Shown in pieces: positions 1 through 8,326 of a DNA stretch of 64,000 bases; the stretch's first letter is position 1; every line of letters starts with the position of its first letter. The notes beneath the pieces are model-generated. The model was not told where the DNA came from and did no database searches. It worked only from the letters and a program-made list of their open reading frames with translations. A program made the translations under genes and the position numbers. The stretch is from Elusimicrobiota bacterium (GTDB taxonomy: Bacteria > Elusimicrobiota > Elusimicrobia > UBA1565 > UBA9628), in contig DMMY01000012.1 of assembly GCA_003452935.1 (NCBI GenBank), forward strand, positions 181,931 to 245,930, in the 5' to 3' direction.

Positions 1-2334
1 CGCAATGACATGCACTGGAAGAACGGCCAGCCCGATGCCGTCGGAGGCATGCTCAACGTCTTGAATTTCCCGACTTTCTCCGCCGTCTATCTTGCCGGCG
101 GGGTCGTCGCCCTCGGTCTGGAACCCTTCAGCCCCTGCGCCGCCCGCAAGCTGATGGCGGGTTTGAGGAATGTGCTGCTCGTGTTTTTAAGCGAGACCTC
201 GGCCACGGTGGATTGCCATTACCCGGTCGGCTCCCCGATAACCCGGGATTGGGCCGATACCGGCTCGCAGACGACTCAACGTCGGCCGTTTGCTCAAGGC
301 GCCATCACCATGCTCGTAGACGGGAAGGCGGCCAAGGAATACGTGACCGACGCGTCCGGGCGCCTGAGCATCGACCTTGTCGACGACGTGATGGGTTCCT
401 TCAAAGAAGAGCCGCAGGCCGTCGCCATCGCCTTGCGCTCTCCCGCCGGCAAGGATAAATTCGAGAAGTCCGTCAATCTCACGGACCGCTCCGTAATCCG
501 GGCCCTTTACCGCCGCAGCCGGGCCCTCGCGCTGGCCCGCCGGGGCGACGCTTCGCTGCAAGCGGGCGATTTGCCGGACGCGATCCGCCGGTTCGAGGAG
601 GCGGCCGCAACCGATGACGGAATATCCGATGTCAACGAGAAACTCCGGGATCTCCGCTCGCGCGCCAAGGCCGAGGGTCCGGCGCGTTGGGCCCGGTCCC
701 TGGCCCTCTCCGGGATCGCCAATACGCCTGCGGAGCGCCGGGACTCGCTGGCCGCGGGCCGCATCGTTTGGGAGAAAAACGCCTTCTCCGCCGAGGGGTT
801 CGGCCTGGATGCGGCGGTCCCGGCCTGGACCAACGTGGAACGCGCGGCCGCCGAGCTTCTGAAGCTCGACATGGAGAAATTCTCGGGGACCTCCAGCCCC
901 CGGGCTCCCAAGCTCGTGCAGGGCGACTACGAGCCCGCGGCGGTCTTCGCCGGACGCGTGGCGCAGGAGAAGCGGAAATACGAGGCGGAGGTTTCGGCCT
1001 ACGACGCCAAGGTCGCGTCGTATCCCGCCTGGCGCCGCAACGCCGTCCTGCAAACCGCCCTCAACATCGTCTTCGGCTCCCCCCAGGTGGTCAAGGCCCG
1101 GGATTACGACCCCAATTCCCAGATATTCTCTCCGCAAGTGGCCTCCGAGAGTCCTTTTGCCAAGGACTTTCGGCAGACCTTCGCGATCGCCGAGCCCGTC
1201 CCGTACGAACAAGCCGAAGCCTTCGATCAAGCCCTTCAAGCGTCGAGCCCGCGCGTGTTCTTCGAGCGCCGCGGCGCGAAGATCGCCTTTGCCTCGGCGG
1301 AGTTCGACTTGCGCGGCAAGGCCTATTCGGCCTTGCCCGCGGGGGCGGCGTCGGGCCAAGCCCAGTCGCTGGCGCGCGTGGACCTCGGCGAGGGCAAGCG
1401 CGCGGCCCTGGACGCGTCTTTGAGCGTGGAGTATGCGGAGAACCCGGCGATCGCCTCCCGGTTGGCCGAGCTGGACAAGCTCAAGCGGGAGAACGCGGCC
1501 AAGGAGGAGCTCAAGGCCCTCGAGGCCCAGATCGCCGAGCTCAAGCGCGGGGAGAAGCGGGCCTACAAGTCGGACGTCGACCAGCCGGCTTTCTCGGGGA
1601 AAGCGCGGCGTCCTGACGACCTGGCTTTGATCATCGGCATCGAATCCTATCAGGACTCCCATCTGCCCAAGGCGGATTTCGCGCAGCGCGACGCCGAGGC
1701 CGTTTATGCCTACCTGCAAAGGCTGGGGGTGCCGGCCGAGAACATCGCGCGCCTGAGCGGCGACGCGGCCACGGCGGGCCGCATCAAGGGTTATCTGCAA
1801 TCCTGGCTGCCCAAGAACGCCAAGCCCGAATCCCGGGTCTATTTCTACTACTCGGGACACGGCGCGCCGGATCCGGTCTCGCATGACGCCTATCTGCTTT
1901 CCTGGGACGGAGATCCGGGCCTGCTCAAGACCACGGCGGTCTCATTGGCCGAGGTCTACGCTGATTTGGGGAGGCTTCCGGCCAAGGAGGTCTTGGTGGC
2001 CATGGATTCCTGCTTCTCGGGAGCCTCGGGACGCTCGGTCATCAAGAAGGGGGCGCGGCCCTTGGTCAGCGTGCGCATGGAAGAGGCCCTGGCCCCGAAC
2101 CTGACCGTGCTGGCCGCGGCTCAGGGCGACGAGATCGCCAATAGCCTGGAGAAGGAAGGCCACGGACTGTTCACCTATTACCTGCTCAAGGGCCTGGGCC
2201 GCGCCTCGGGGCAAGACTCCCTCAAAGCCCAGGACTTGTGCGGACGCCTCAAGTCCGAGGTCAAGGAAGCGGCCGCGCGGGACAACAGCCTGCAGGTTCC
2301 CGTCTGTCAAGGCGCGGATTTCAAGTTCTGGTAA
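1..2334 (+). CDS. Caspase-fold (peptidase C14) protein, 5' end outside the window
   Basis: The reading frame is open back to base 1, so the true start is probably upstream; the first in-window ATG is at 10 (774 residues from there). The C-terminal ~230 residues form a caspase/metacaspase domain: ALIIGIESY starts the first strand, the catalytic His is in YYSGHGAP (His617 counted from ATG 10) and the catalytic Cys in MDSCFSGASG (Cys668). Before it come an Ig-like/β-rich stretch (about 95-160), a short TPR-like helix pair (about 175-205), a middle region with a GDYEPAAVFAGRV motif resembling KGEFETT-type domains, and a charged coiled coil (about 485-525). Family knowledge makes it a cysteine peptidase cutting after basic or acidic residues; its substrate is unknown. 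Location is probably the envelope, but no signal is visible because the N-terminus is missing. Confidence 0.85.
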   Translation, partial: RNDMHWKNGQPDAVGGMLNVLNFPTFSAVYLAGGVVALGLEPFSPCAARKLMAGLRNVLLVFLSETSATVDCHYPVGSPITRDWADTGSQTTQRRPFAQGAITMLVDGKAAKEYVTDASGRLSIDLVDDVMGSFKEEPQAVAIALRSPAGKDKFEKSVNLTDRSVIRALYRRSRALALARRGDASLQAGDLPDAIRRFEEAAATDDGISDVNEKLRDLRSRAKAEGPARWARSLALSGIANTPAERRDSLAAGRIVWEKNAFSAEGFGLDAAVPAWTNVERAAAELLKLDMEKFSGTSSPRAPKLVQGDYEPAAVFAGRVAQEKRKYEAEVSAYDAKVASYPAWRRNAVLQTALNIVFGSPQVVKARDYDPNSQIFSPQVASESPFAKDFRQTFAIAEPVPYEQAEAFDQALQASSPRVFFERRGAKIAFASAEFDLRGKAYSALPAGAASGQAQSLARVDLGEGKRAALDASLSVEYAENPAIASRLAELDKLKRENAAKEELKALEAQIAELKRGEKRAYKSDVDQPAFSGKARRPDDLALIIGIESYQDSHLPKADFAQRDAEAVYAYLQRLGVPAENIARLSGDAATAGRIKGYLQSWLPKNAKPESRVYFYYSGHGAPDPVSHDAYLLSWDGDPGLLKTTAVSLAEVYADLGRLPAKEVLVAMDSCFSGASGRSVIKKGARPLVSVRMEEALAPNLTVLAAAQGDEIANSLEKEGHGLFTYYLLKGLGRASGQDSLKAQDLCGRLKSEVKEAAARDNSLQVPVCQGADFKFW

Positions 2335-2427
2335 GCGACCGCGGCCTCCGGCATCGGGGCTTGAGTGACCGGATTTTTGCTTCGGCGGGCGACGACAAAA
2401 ACGGCGTGGGCCGTTCAGGATTAAATC

Positions 2428-2502
2428 TGGTGCCCCCAAGGAGAATCGAACTCCTGTTTCAGCCTTGAAAGGGCCGCGTCCTAACCGTTAGACGATGGGG
2501 GC
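2428..2502 (-). tRNA. tRNA-Glu (TTC)
   Basis: The minus strand folds as a full cloverleaf: acceptor GCCCCCA pairs with TGGGGGC, the D arm is GTC/GAC, the anticodon stem CGGCC/GGCTG encloses loop CTTTCAA giving anticodon TTC, and the T arm is AGGAG-TTCGATT-CTCCT. The 3' CCA is encoded. It lies 14 bases downstream of tRNA-Lys on the same strand and is probably co-transcribed with it. Confidence 0.95.
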
Positions 2503-2516
2503 GAAAACGAAAAACA

Positions 2517-2588
2517 TGAGCCCGGTGGGATTCGAACCCACGACCCTACGCTTAAAAGGCGTATGCTCTACCCCTGAGCTACGAGCTC
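2517..2588 (-). tRNA. tRNA-Lys (TTT)
   Basis: Cloverleaf on the minus strand: acceptor GAGCTCG/CGGGCTC, D stem GCTC/GAGC, anticodon stem TACGC/GCGTA around CTTTTAA (anticodon TTT), and a T arm with the TTCGAAT loop. CCA is not encoded, unlike the neighbouring tRNA-Glu. A perfect TATAAT hexamer sits 10 bases upstream of the 5' end. Confidence 0.95.
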
Positions 2589-2598
2589 GCGAACATTG

Positions 2599-2604
2599 AT
2601 TATA
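2599..2604 (-). promoter_or_regulatory. Candidate -10 box for the tRNA-Lys/tRNA-Glu pair
   Basis: TATAAT on the minus strand, 10 bases before the mature 5' end of tRNA-Lys, placed correctly for initiation just ahead of the tRNA. No good -35 hexamer is seen 16-18 bases upstream. Read-through from the upstream glycosidase-like gene is an alternative source of transcript. Confidence 0.45.
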
Positions 2605-2634
2605 CAACAAATTGGAATTCTCCGGAGCGCTGGC

Positions 2635-4266
2635 TCAGCGGCCCAACTGCTCCAGGGTCTTGGCGTAGCTCCGGTAGAGGCCCGTGGTCCGGCCCTTGCC
2701 CGGAAACATCTGGTCAAGGGTCTGCCACCAAAAACCGCCGCACAGGGAGCGCGGCATGGCGCATGCGGATGCGGTCAACAGCCCCAGCAAGTTCTCGCGC
2801 GCGGCCTCCACGTCGTCGGGCTCGAGCCAATAGTAGCCCTGGAGCTTGTCTTTCTCCGCGTAGCCCAGGCTGCCCAGCATGAAGCGCTGGCCGGGCAGTT
2901 CCTGGTTGAGGCGCTCGAAGATGGACTCGAGGGCCATGCCCACGGGGTTGTCGTCGGGCTGCAGGCTTACGGCCACGATGTCGAGATCGCGGCCGAAGCC
3001 TTGGCGTCCGTAGCGCTTAAGCCAGCCGAAGAGGGAGTGCTCATGGTCAGGAGCCGTCCCGTCCCACCAATATAGGGAAGCGACGGTCTCGAACGTGGGG
3101 TCGATTCCCTTGAGCTTGGCGGCCGCGGCGGAATAGATGCGGTGGACCTGTTCCGGATCAAAGGGGGAATTGACGCCGCCGAGCCAGTCGCCGTTGAGCT
3201 CGCTGCCCACTTCCCAGGAGCGGATGTCGTCCCGGTAGTGGAGCGCCAGGTTCTTGACCCGTTCGGCGTAGACGGCGGAGGTCATGCCCCGGGGCCACTG
3301 GCTGGTGTCCAGGGCCGCGCCCATGATGCGCAGACCTTTTTCGCGCAGTTCCTTGACGATGGCGTCGTACTCGTTGAAGGATCTCTGGCTGGCGTAAACG
3401 AAGTCGTCGGGGTTGCTGCGAAAGACCAGCCGCACCCAGTTGGCGCGTCCGCGCTTGACGGCTTGGATGAGGCTCTGATAGTGGTCCAGCCTTTGGAATA
3501 TTCCGTCGTCAATGACCAGGCCGAAGCGCAGCGGGAGATTGAACCTGTCGTTGAGGGCGATCTGGAGGCCGTGCTCGAAGAGCGTCTGCCGCCAGGCCGC
3601 GGACACCGCCTGGAGGGCGGCGTCGAAAGCCCGGGCGCGCGCCGGAGGATCCTTTTGCTCGAGAGCTTGGGCCATGCGGTCCTTGGCCAGATCCGCGGCC
3701 TTGCGGGACTTGGCGCCCGGCTTGTAAAGGGGATACCATTCCAGCGTGCGCTTGCGCCAGGAATCCTTGAAGCGCCGGTACTGGGTGAGCGCGATCTCCT
3801 CGTTGACCAGGACCGCGTCCCCGTCGCCATAGCCCGCGCCGTTCTTGTCCATCCAGACCGTGGAGAAGCCCTCGCCGTTGACTGGCCAGGGCAGGCTGAT
3901 ATGGATGGGCTGATATCTATCCCAGGAGAGGGTGAGCGTGTCGCCTTCCTGTTCCAGTGCCGGCTTGGCCGATGACGTCTCGTCCGGCGCCGTGACGATG
4001 ATCCCGGACAGGCGCGGGTCGGCGGGCTTGGACATGTCGGCGCGGCCGATAAAGGCAAGGAAGTCCTGCAAGTTCAAGGCCTGGCCCGAGCGGTCGAAGG
4101 CCAGGAGCTTGAGCGTCTTGCGCGGGGAGGTTCGGATTTTGGCGGGCTGGGACGCCTGCGGCGCGGCTTCGGGCGCCGCCGGTTCGAGATTCCCGGCGCT
4201 GGCGGAAGACAGGAGACCGGCGGCCAGTGACGCGGCTAGCCAGAGGACATTGAGACTGTTTGCCAT
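2635..4266 (-). CDS. Secreted glycoside-hydrolase-like (TIM barrel) protein
   Basis: 543 residues with a signal peptide (hydrophobic residues 5-20, AxA-type site near SASAG). The C-terminal ~330 residues have the rhythm of a clan-A (β/α)8 glycosidase: a strand ending IRSWEVGSELNGDW, whose Glu would be the acid/base, and a later strand FMLGSLGYAEKD with a Glu that could be the nucleophile, then a GGFWWQTLDQMF strand. The N-terminal ~200 residues look like a β-rich domain with a long linker. No exact GH family is recognised; catalytic assignments are inference. It follows the rhomboid-like gene by 7 bases, so the two are probably one transcript. It would act in the periplasm or at the cell surface. 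Confidence 0.6.
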   Translation of the reverse strand: MANSLNVLWLAASLAAGLLSSASAGNLEPAAPEAAPQASQPAKIRTSPRKTLKLLAFDRSGQALNLQDFLAFIGRADMSKPADPRLSGIIVTAPDETSSAKPALEQEGDTLTLSWDRYQPIHISLPWPVNGEGFSTVWMDKNGAGYGDGDAVLVNEEIALTQYRRFKDSWRKRTLEWYPLYKPGAKSRKAADLAKDRMAQALEQKDPPARARAFDAALQAVSAAWRQTLFEHGLQIALNDRFNLPLRFGLVIDDGIFQRLDHYQSLIQAVKRGRANWVRLVFRSNPDDFVYASQRSFNEYDAIVKELREKGLRIMGAALDTSQWPRGMTSAVYAERVKNLALHYRDDIRSWEVGSELNGDWLGGVNSPFDPEQVHRIYSAAAAKLKGIDPTFETVASLYWWDGTAPDHEHSLFGWLKRYGRQGFGRDLDIVAVSLQPDDNPVGMALESIFERLNQELPGQRFMLGSLGYAEKDKLQGYYWLEPDDVEAARENLLGLLTASACAMPRSLCGGFWWQTLDQMFPGKGRTTGLYRSYAKTLEQLGR

Positions 4267-4273
4267 GGCGCGC

Positions 4274-4897
4274 TCAACGGCTCGCGCGGCGCAGATGCCG
4301 ACGCAGCTGCTGCCAATGTCCGGACCCGAAAAAGAGAGCGTAGTTCGCCAGCCCGGCGAGGATGGCGACGCGGGTCGTGGCGTCGCCGAAACACGCGCCC
4401 CACGCCGCCCAGGCCCAACCCAAGGCCGCCAGCCAGCGGACTTTCACGGGGAAGATGAAAAAAAGCATGAGCTGCATATCCGGATAAACCTGGGCGAAGG
4501 CCAGGCCCAGGCTCAGAAGAAGAGGGCCGTTGGAAAGCACGGTCCCGCAAGAGACCGCCGCCAGGGCCATGGCCGCGGCTCCGGTCAGCCAGAACACGGT
4601 GAGGCGGAAGTCGCCCCACGCCGCTTCCAGGCCGCGCATGAGCGAATAAAGGAGGACGACCCAGACGGCGAGCCACAGCGGAGCGGTCTGCGTGGGGATG
4701 AAAAGGAAGGAGATGACGCGCCAGAATTCTCCGGCTTTAAGTCCCGAGGGGTCGAGGTCCAGGGCGGCCGCGAAATCCGGCTTGAAGAGGGTGAGGACGC
4801 CGACGGCGGCGTTCATTCCGGCCAGGAACGCCGGCAGTCCGGGCAACGACAAAAATCCCAGGCGTTTCTCGACGCGATCGAGCCAGTCGGCGGGCAC
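4274..4897 (-). CDS. Rhomboid-like membrane protein, catalytic residues absent
   Basis: 207 residues with about six hydrophobic segments. The order and motifs match the rhomboid fold: FWRVISFLFIP near the start of the core and LFFIFPVKVRWLA after the fourth segment. Where active rhomboids carry GxSG the sequence reads LSNG, so the nucleophile Ser is Asn, and the last helix (ILAGLANYAL) lacks the catalytic His. It is therefore predicted to be an inactive rhomboid that binds membrane clients rather than cleaving them. The start is a GTG; a weak TAAGAT box lies just upstream. Neighbour: glycosidase-like gene 7 bases downstream; divergent from ftsQ. Confidence 0.65.
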   Translation of the reverse strand: MPADWLDRVEKRLGFLSLPGLPAFLAGMNAAVGVLTLFKPDFAAALDLDPSGLKAGEFWRVISFLFIPTQTAPLWLAVWVVLLYSLMRGLEAAWGDFRLTVFWLTGAAAMALAAVSCGTVLSNGPLLLSLGLAFAQVYPDMQLMLFFIFPVKVRWLAALGWAWAAWGACFGDATTRVAILAGLANYALFFGSGHWQQLRRHLRRASR

Positions 4898-4943
4898 GGC
4901 TTAATCTTACATTTTTTCTCGATGTCTTTGGGAATCCGAAAAA

Positions 4944-4972
4944 TTGCATACCCCGGACAAAGTTGTTATAAT
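4944..4972 (+). promoter_or_regulatory. Sigma-70-type promoter of the ftsQAZ run
   Basis: TTGCAT (4944-4949), 17-base spacer, TATAAT (4967-4972). This is one of the best promoters in the window. Initiation would fall near 4979, about 68-95 bases before the candidate ftsQ starts. It is the only clear promoter ahead of the long plus-strand run. Confidence 0.75.
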
Positions 4973-5046
4973 CAAATCGGCTCCGTCGGGAAGAAGAGTT
5001 CTCGATTTTTTCAGGTGGATTCCATTTTTCAGATTCCTTTTGATCG

Positions 5047-5934
5047 TTGCGCCGTGCGGGCCCTGGGTGGTCGGTGAACCGTTCTAGGAAGGTTCGCCGC
5101 CATCGCGTCGTCCTGAGGCCCAAGGTGCGCCGCCGGAGGCTGGCGGCGGCGGCGGCCGTGTCGGCGTTGCTCGTGTTGGGCGGCGCCGCGGTCTTGACTT
5201 TGCGGCATATTTCCCGGAATTTTTCCGGCCTGCCCGGGTTCTGGGCGCGGCTCGGTCCGCGCATCGAGTCGGTGACGGTCGCCGGCGCTCCCGAGGAACT
5301 GACGCGCGAGATAGAGGCCTATCTGAGCGGCGAAGGCGGAGCGGCGGTTTCATCCCGGGTCGCGGAGCTCGGAGAGCGTTTTACCTGTTTGAGGACCGTG
5401 CGGGTGAGCCGGGATTGGAGGGGCCGCTCGGCGCGCGTGGATGTGGCTTTGCGCCGGGCCTTGGGCGCGGTCCGGCGGCGGGGCAGGCCGATCGGATTTT
5501 TGGATGAGACCGGCGGTGTTTTTGCCGCCGCCCCCGCGCTTTATCCCGAGGCCAGGCTGGCCTTGGACGTCGAGGACGCGGATTCCTCCCAACTTCGGGC
5601 CTTGGCCGGGGGGCTCTCGGTTTTGGGCGGCGCGGAAGATTTGCCTTCGCCCGTGGAGCGCGTGCGTTTTCGTTCCCCGTACGAAGGCTGGGAAGTGTTC
5701 CTGGCGGACGGGACCAGGGTCCTTTGGGGAGATTTCCGCTGGACGCGGGAGAAGCTCTCCCGATTGCAGGAGGCGCTGGCGGACGCGCGCAGGTCTTCTT
5801 TAGACGAGCCCGCGGGCGCTTCGCTCGGCGGACAACGGAGCCCTTTCAGGGACGGCGACGCCATCATCGCCGACCTGCGCTATTTCGAGGATGGACGGGT
5901 GCTTTTGCGGCCTGTTGCGGGCGGCAGATCTTGA
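5047..5934 (+). CDS. ftsQ: Cell-division protein FtsQ-like (POTRA domain)
   Basis: FtsQ links cytoplasmic and periplasmic parts of the divisome. Up to 295 residues: a basic cytoplasmic tail, one transmembrane helix (about residues 32-52), then a POTRA-type region (IESVTVAGAPEELT...), then the FtsQ β-domain (FLDETGGVFA..., YEGWEVFLADGTRVLWG). The identification rests mainly on this architecture and on the ftsA-ftsZ genes that follow. The start is uncertain: TTG at 5047 has no clear ribosome binding site, while GTG at 5074 follows GGGTGG and removes 9 residues. The usual murC/murB/ddl genes are not upstream. Confidence 0.8.
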   Translation: MRRAGPGWSVNRSRKVRRHRVVLRPKVRRRRLAAAAAVSALLVLGGAAVLTLRHISRNFSGLPGFWARLGPRIESVTVAGAPEELTREIEAYLSGEGGAAVSSRVAELGERFTCLRTVRVSRDWRGRSARVDVALRRALGAVRRRGRPIGFLDETGGVFAAAPALYPEARLALDVEDADSSQLRALAGGLSVLGGAEDLPSPVERVRFRSPYEGWEVFLADGTRVLWGDFRWTREKLSRLQEALADARRSSLDEPAGASLGGQRSPFRDGDAIIADLRYFEDGRVLLRPVAGGRS

Positions 5935-5946
5935 CGAGGTGATTTT

Positions 5947-7188
5947 ATGGCCAAGCCGGACGTGATCGCGGGACTGGATATGGGCAGCGGACGCGTGACC
6001 TGCCTGGTCGGCTCTCCCGAGCCCGATTCCGAGCGCATGCGCGTCTTGGGCGGCGCCAGCATCCCTTGCCGCGGCATCAACGGCGGAGTGGTCGTCAACA
6101 TCCAGGAGACCAAGTCCGCCGTCGGCCACGCCCTGGAGGAGGCCGAGGCCGCGGCCGGGGTGACGGTGAGCGGAGTCTTCTTAGGGGTGAGGGGCACGCA
6201 CCTGCAATCCTTCAACAATAAGGGAGCGTTCCCCATTTCCCGGACCGACAAGGAGATCACGGCCGAGGACGTGCACAGCGTCGTGGCCAACGCCAAGGCC
6301 ATCCCGCTTTCTTCCGACCGCGAGATACTTCATGTCGTGCCCCAAAGTTTTTCCATCGACCGGCAGCGCGGCGTTCCCAACCCCGTGGGCATGGAGGGCT
6401 CGCTGCTGGAGGTCGACGTCCACATCGTGACGGCTTCGAGCGCCCATCTCAACAACGTGGTCAAGGCCGTGACCCAGGGCGGCTTCGAGGTCCAGGAGCT
6501 CATCTACGGCCTTTTGGCCACGGGCGAGCAGCTGGTGACGCCGGAAGAGAAGGAACTGGGTTCCCTGCTGGTGGATCTGGGCGGGCAGACGCTCTCCCTG
6601 GCGGCTTATTCCGAGGGAAGCATCCGGTACTCCAAGGAAATCGGCATCGGCGCCGACTTCATCACGCGCGACCTGGCCGTCGGCCTTAAGACGTCCATGG
6701 CCACGGCCGAGCGCCTCAAGATCGCCCACGGCATCGCCCATTCATCCCTGCTCAACGGCGACCTGGAGATCGAGTTCAACCGCGTCGACGGACGCACCCT
6801 GGACAAGATAAAGACCAGCACCATGATCCAGTACATCCTGCCCCGGGTGGAGGAGATTTTCGCGATCGTGGCCGAGGACTTGCAGAACTCGTCGTACGCG
6901 GACCTGATCAGCCCCGGCGGAGTGGTCCTGACCGGCGGGGGCGTCCAGATGCGCGGCATCGCGGCCGCGGCCGAGGAACTTCTGGGCCTGCAGACGCGCG
7001 TCGGTCTGGCGCATCCGGAGCAGGTGTCCGGCGATGAGAAATGGTTCAGCCCGGTTTACGCCACGGCCTTGGGCCTTCTGGCTTTCGCCAACTCCTCGCG
7101 CTGGGGCACGGGCGTCTCGCGCGTCACCGCGCGCAAGAAACCCGTTTGGCTCAGGCGGCTGAGCTCCGTGGTCGAGGATCTGTTTTGA
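5947..7188 (+). CDS. ftsA: Cell-division protein FtsA
   Basis: Actin-like ATPase that tethers FtsZ to the membrane. 413 residues, normal length. The phosphate-1 motif is GLDMGSGRVTCLVG (residues 8-21), phosphate-2 is LLVDLGGQTLSLAA, and the adenosine motif is GGVVLTGGGVQMRG. The SHS2/1C subdomain spans about 85-165. The last 16 residues (KPVWLRRLSSVVEDLF) form the amphipathic membrane-targeting helix. It starts at ATG 12 bases after ftsQ behind GAGGTGA, and its stop overlaps the ftsZ start. Confidence 0.97.
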   Translation: MAKPDVIAGLDMGSGRVTCLVGSPEPDSERMRVLGGASIPCRGINGGVVVNIQETKSAVGHALEEAEAAAGVTVSGVFLGVRGTHLQSFNNKGAFPISRTDKEITAEDVHSVVANAKAIPLSSDREILHVVPQSFSIDRQRGVPNPVGMEGSLLEVDVHIVTASSAHLNNVVKAVTQGGFEVQELIYGLLATGEQLVTPEEKELGSLLVDLGGQTLSLAAYSEGSIRYSKEIGIGADFITRDLAVGLKTSMATAERLKIAHGIAHSSLLNGDLEIEFNRVDGRTLDKIKTSTMIQYILPRVEEIFAIVAEDLQNSSYADLISPGGVVLTGGGVQMRGIAAAAEELLGLQTRVGLAHPEQVSGDEKWFSPVYATALGLLAFANSSRWGTGVSRVTARKKPVWLRRLSSVVEDLF

Positions 7189-8324
7189 AAATCCAAATCT
7201 CGGAAGATTTTAGGGAGTCGCGCGCGGTCATCAAGGTCATCGGCGTCGGCGGAGCCGGCGGCAACGCGGTCAACCGGATGTCGGAGGCGGGACTGCAGGG
7301 CGTCGAGTTGATCGCCGCCAATTCCGACGCCCAGGACTTGCGCCGCAGCCTCGCCGAGGTCCGCATACAGATCGGGGAAACCTTGACCAAGGGCCTGGGC
7401 GTGGGCGGCGATCCGGCCAAGGGCCGCGCCGCCGCCTTGGAGTCGGAGGAACAGCTCAGGGAGGTGCTCACGGGAGCGGACATGGTGTTCGTGACCTCGG
7501 GCATGGGGGGAGGGACGGGCACCGGCGGCGCGCCCGTGGCCGCGAGGCTCGCCAAGGAACTGGGGGCCCTGACCGTTGGAGTCGTCACCCGTCCCTTCCG
7601 GTTCGAGGGCTTGCTGCGCGAGAACCTGGCCGAGGCCGGCATCCAGGAGCTGCGCAAGAGCGTGGATACGCTCCTGGTCATTCCCAACGACCGTCTTTTC
7701 GACGTGGTCGAGAATACGACTCCTTCCGAGGAGGCCTTCAAGCGCGCCGATGACGTCCTGCGCAAGGCCGTGCAGTCGATCTCCGACGTCATCACCACGC
7801 CGGGGACCATCAACATGGATCTCAATGATTTGCGCGCCATCATGAAGGACGCGGGCGAGGCGATCATCGGATTGGGCGAAGCCGCGGGCGCCAACCGCGC
7901 CTTGCGCGCGGCCAAGGAAGCCGTGACTTCCCCGCTCCTGGAGAACGTCAACATCACCGGGGCCAAGGGCCTCATCGTCAACGTGACCGGCCGCAAATCC
8001 ACGCTGACCTTAAGCGAGCTCGACGAGGTCATGGGCCACATCGGCGCCCAAGTGAGCCCCGAGGCCAAGGTCAAGATGGGCAAGGCCTATGACGAGTCCC
8101 TGGGCGAGGCCATACGCATCACGGTCATCGCCACGGGTTTTCCGCCGCAGCGGGGCGGCCGCGGCCTTCTTCGCGCCGGACTGAGGTCGGGGCTGCTGGC
8201 GGCCCGCTACATGCCTCCCGGCGCCGGGCCCAGGCCCGAAGCCCGCCCGCCCGGCATGGTCGCCACCCACGAGGATTGGGTCAAGCCGGCGTTCCTAAGG
8301 CTCAAAACGAGGAAACTCAAATAA
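7185..8324 (+). CDS. ftsZ: Cell-division GTPase FtsZ
   Basis: Tubulin-like GTPase forming the Z ring. I place the start at TTG 7185, overlapping the ftsA stop (TTGA) behind GAGG at 7174-7177; this gives 379 residues beginning MKIQISEDFR. GTP-binding GVGGAGGNAVNRM and the tubulin signature GGGTGTGG are intact, as is the T7-loop NMDLNDLR. The C-terminal linker is short (about 45 residues, Arg/Pro-rich) and ends in WVKPAFLRL, the conserved peptide that docks on FtsA. The overlap implies translational coupling with ftsA. Confidence 0.97.
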   Translation: MKIQISEDFRESRAVIKVIGVGGAGGNAVNRMSEAGLQGVELIAANSDAQDLRRSLAEVRIQIGETLTKGLGVGGDPAKGRAAALESEEQLREVLTGADMVFVTSGMGGGTGTGGAPVAARLAKELGALTVGVVTRPFRFEGLLRENLAEAGIQELRKSVDTLLVIPNDRLFDVVENTTPSEEAFKRADDVLRKAVQSISDVITTPGTINMDLNDLRAIMKDAGEAIIGLGEAAGANRALRAAKEAVTSPLLENVNITGAKGLIVNVTGRKSTLTLSELDEVMGHIGAQVSPEAKVKMGKAYDESLGEAIRITVIATGFPPQRGGRGLLRAGLRSGLLAARYMPPGAGPRPEARPPGMVATHEDWVKPAFLRLKTRKLK

Positions 8325-8326
8325 CC

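Noticed and set aside
187..1884. A 565-codon minus-strand frame within the caspase-fold gene
   Set aside because: Antisense shadow; Leu/Gly/Arg-rich without protein signature, whereas the opposite strand has intact catalytic motifs.
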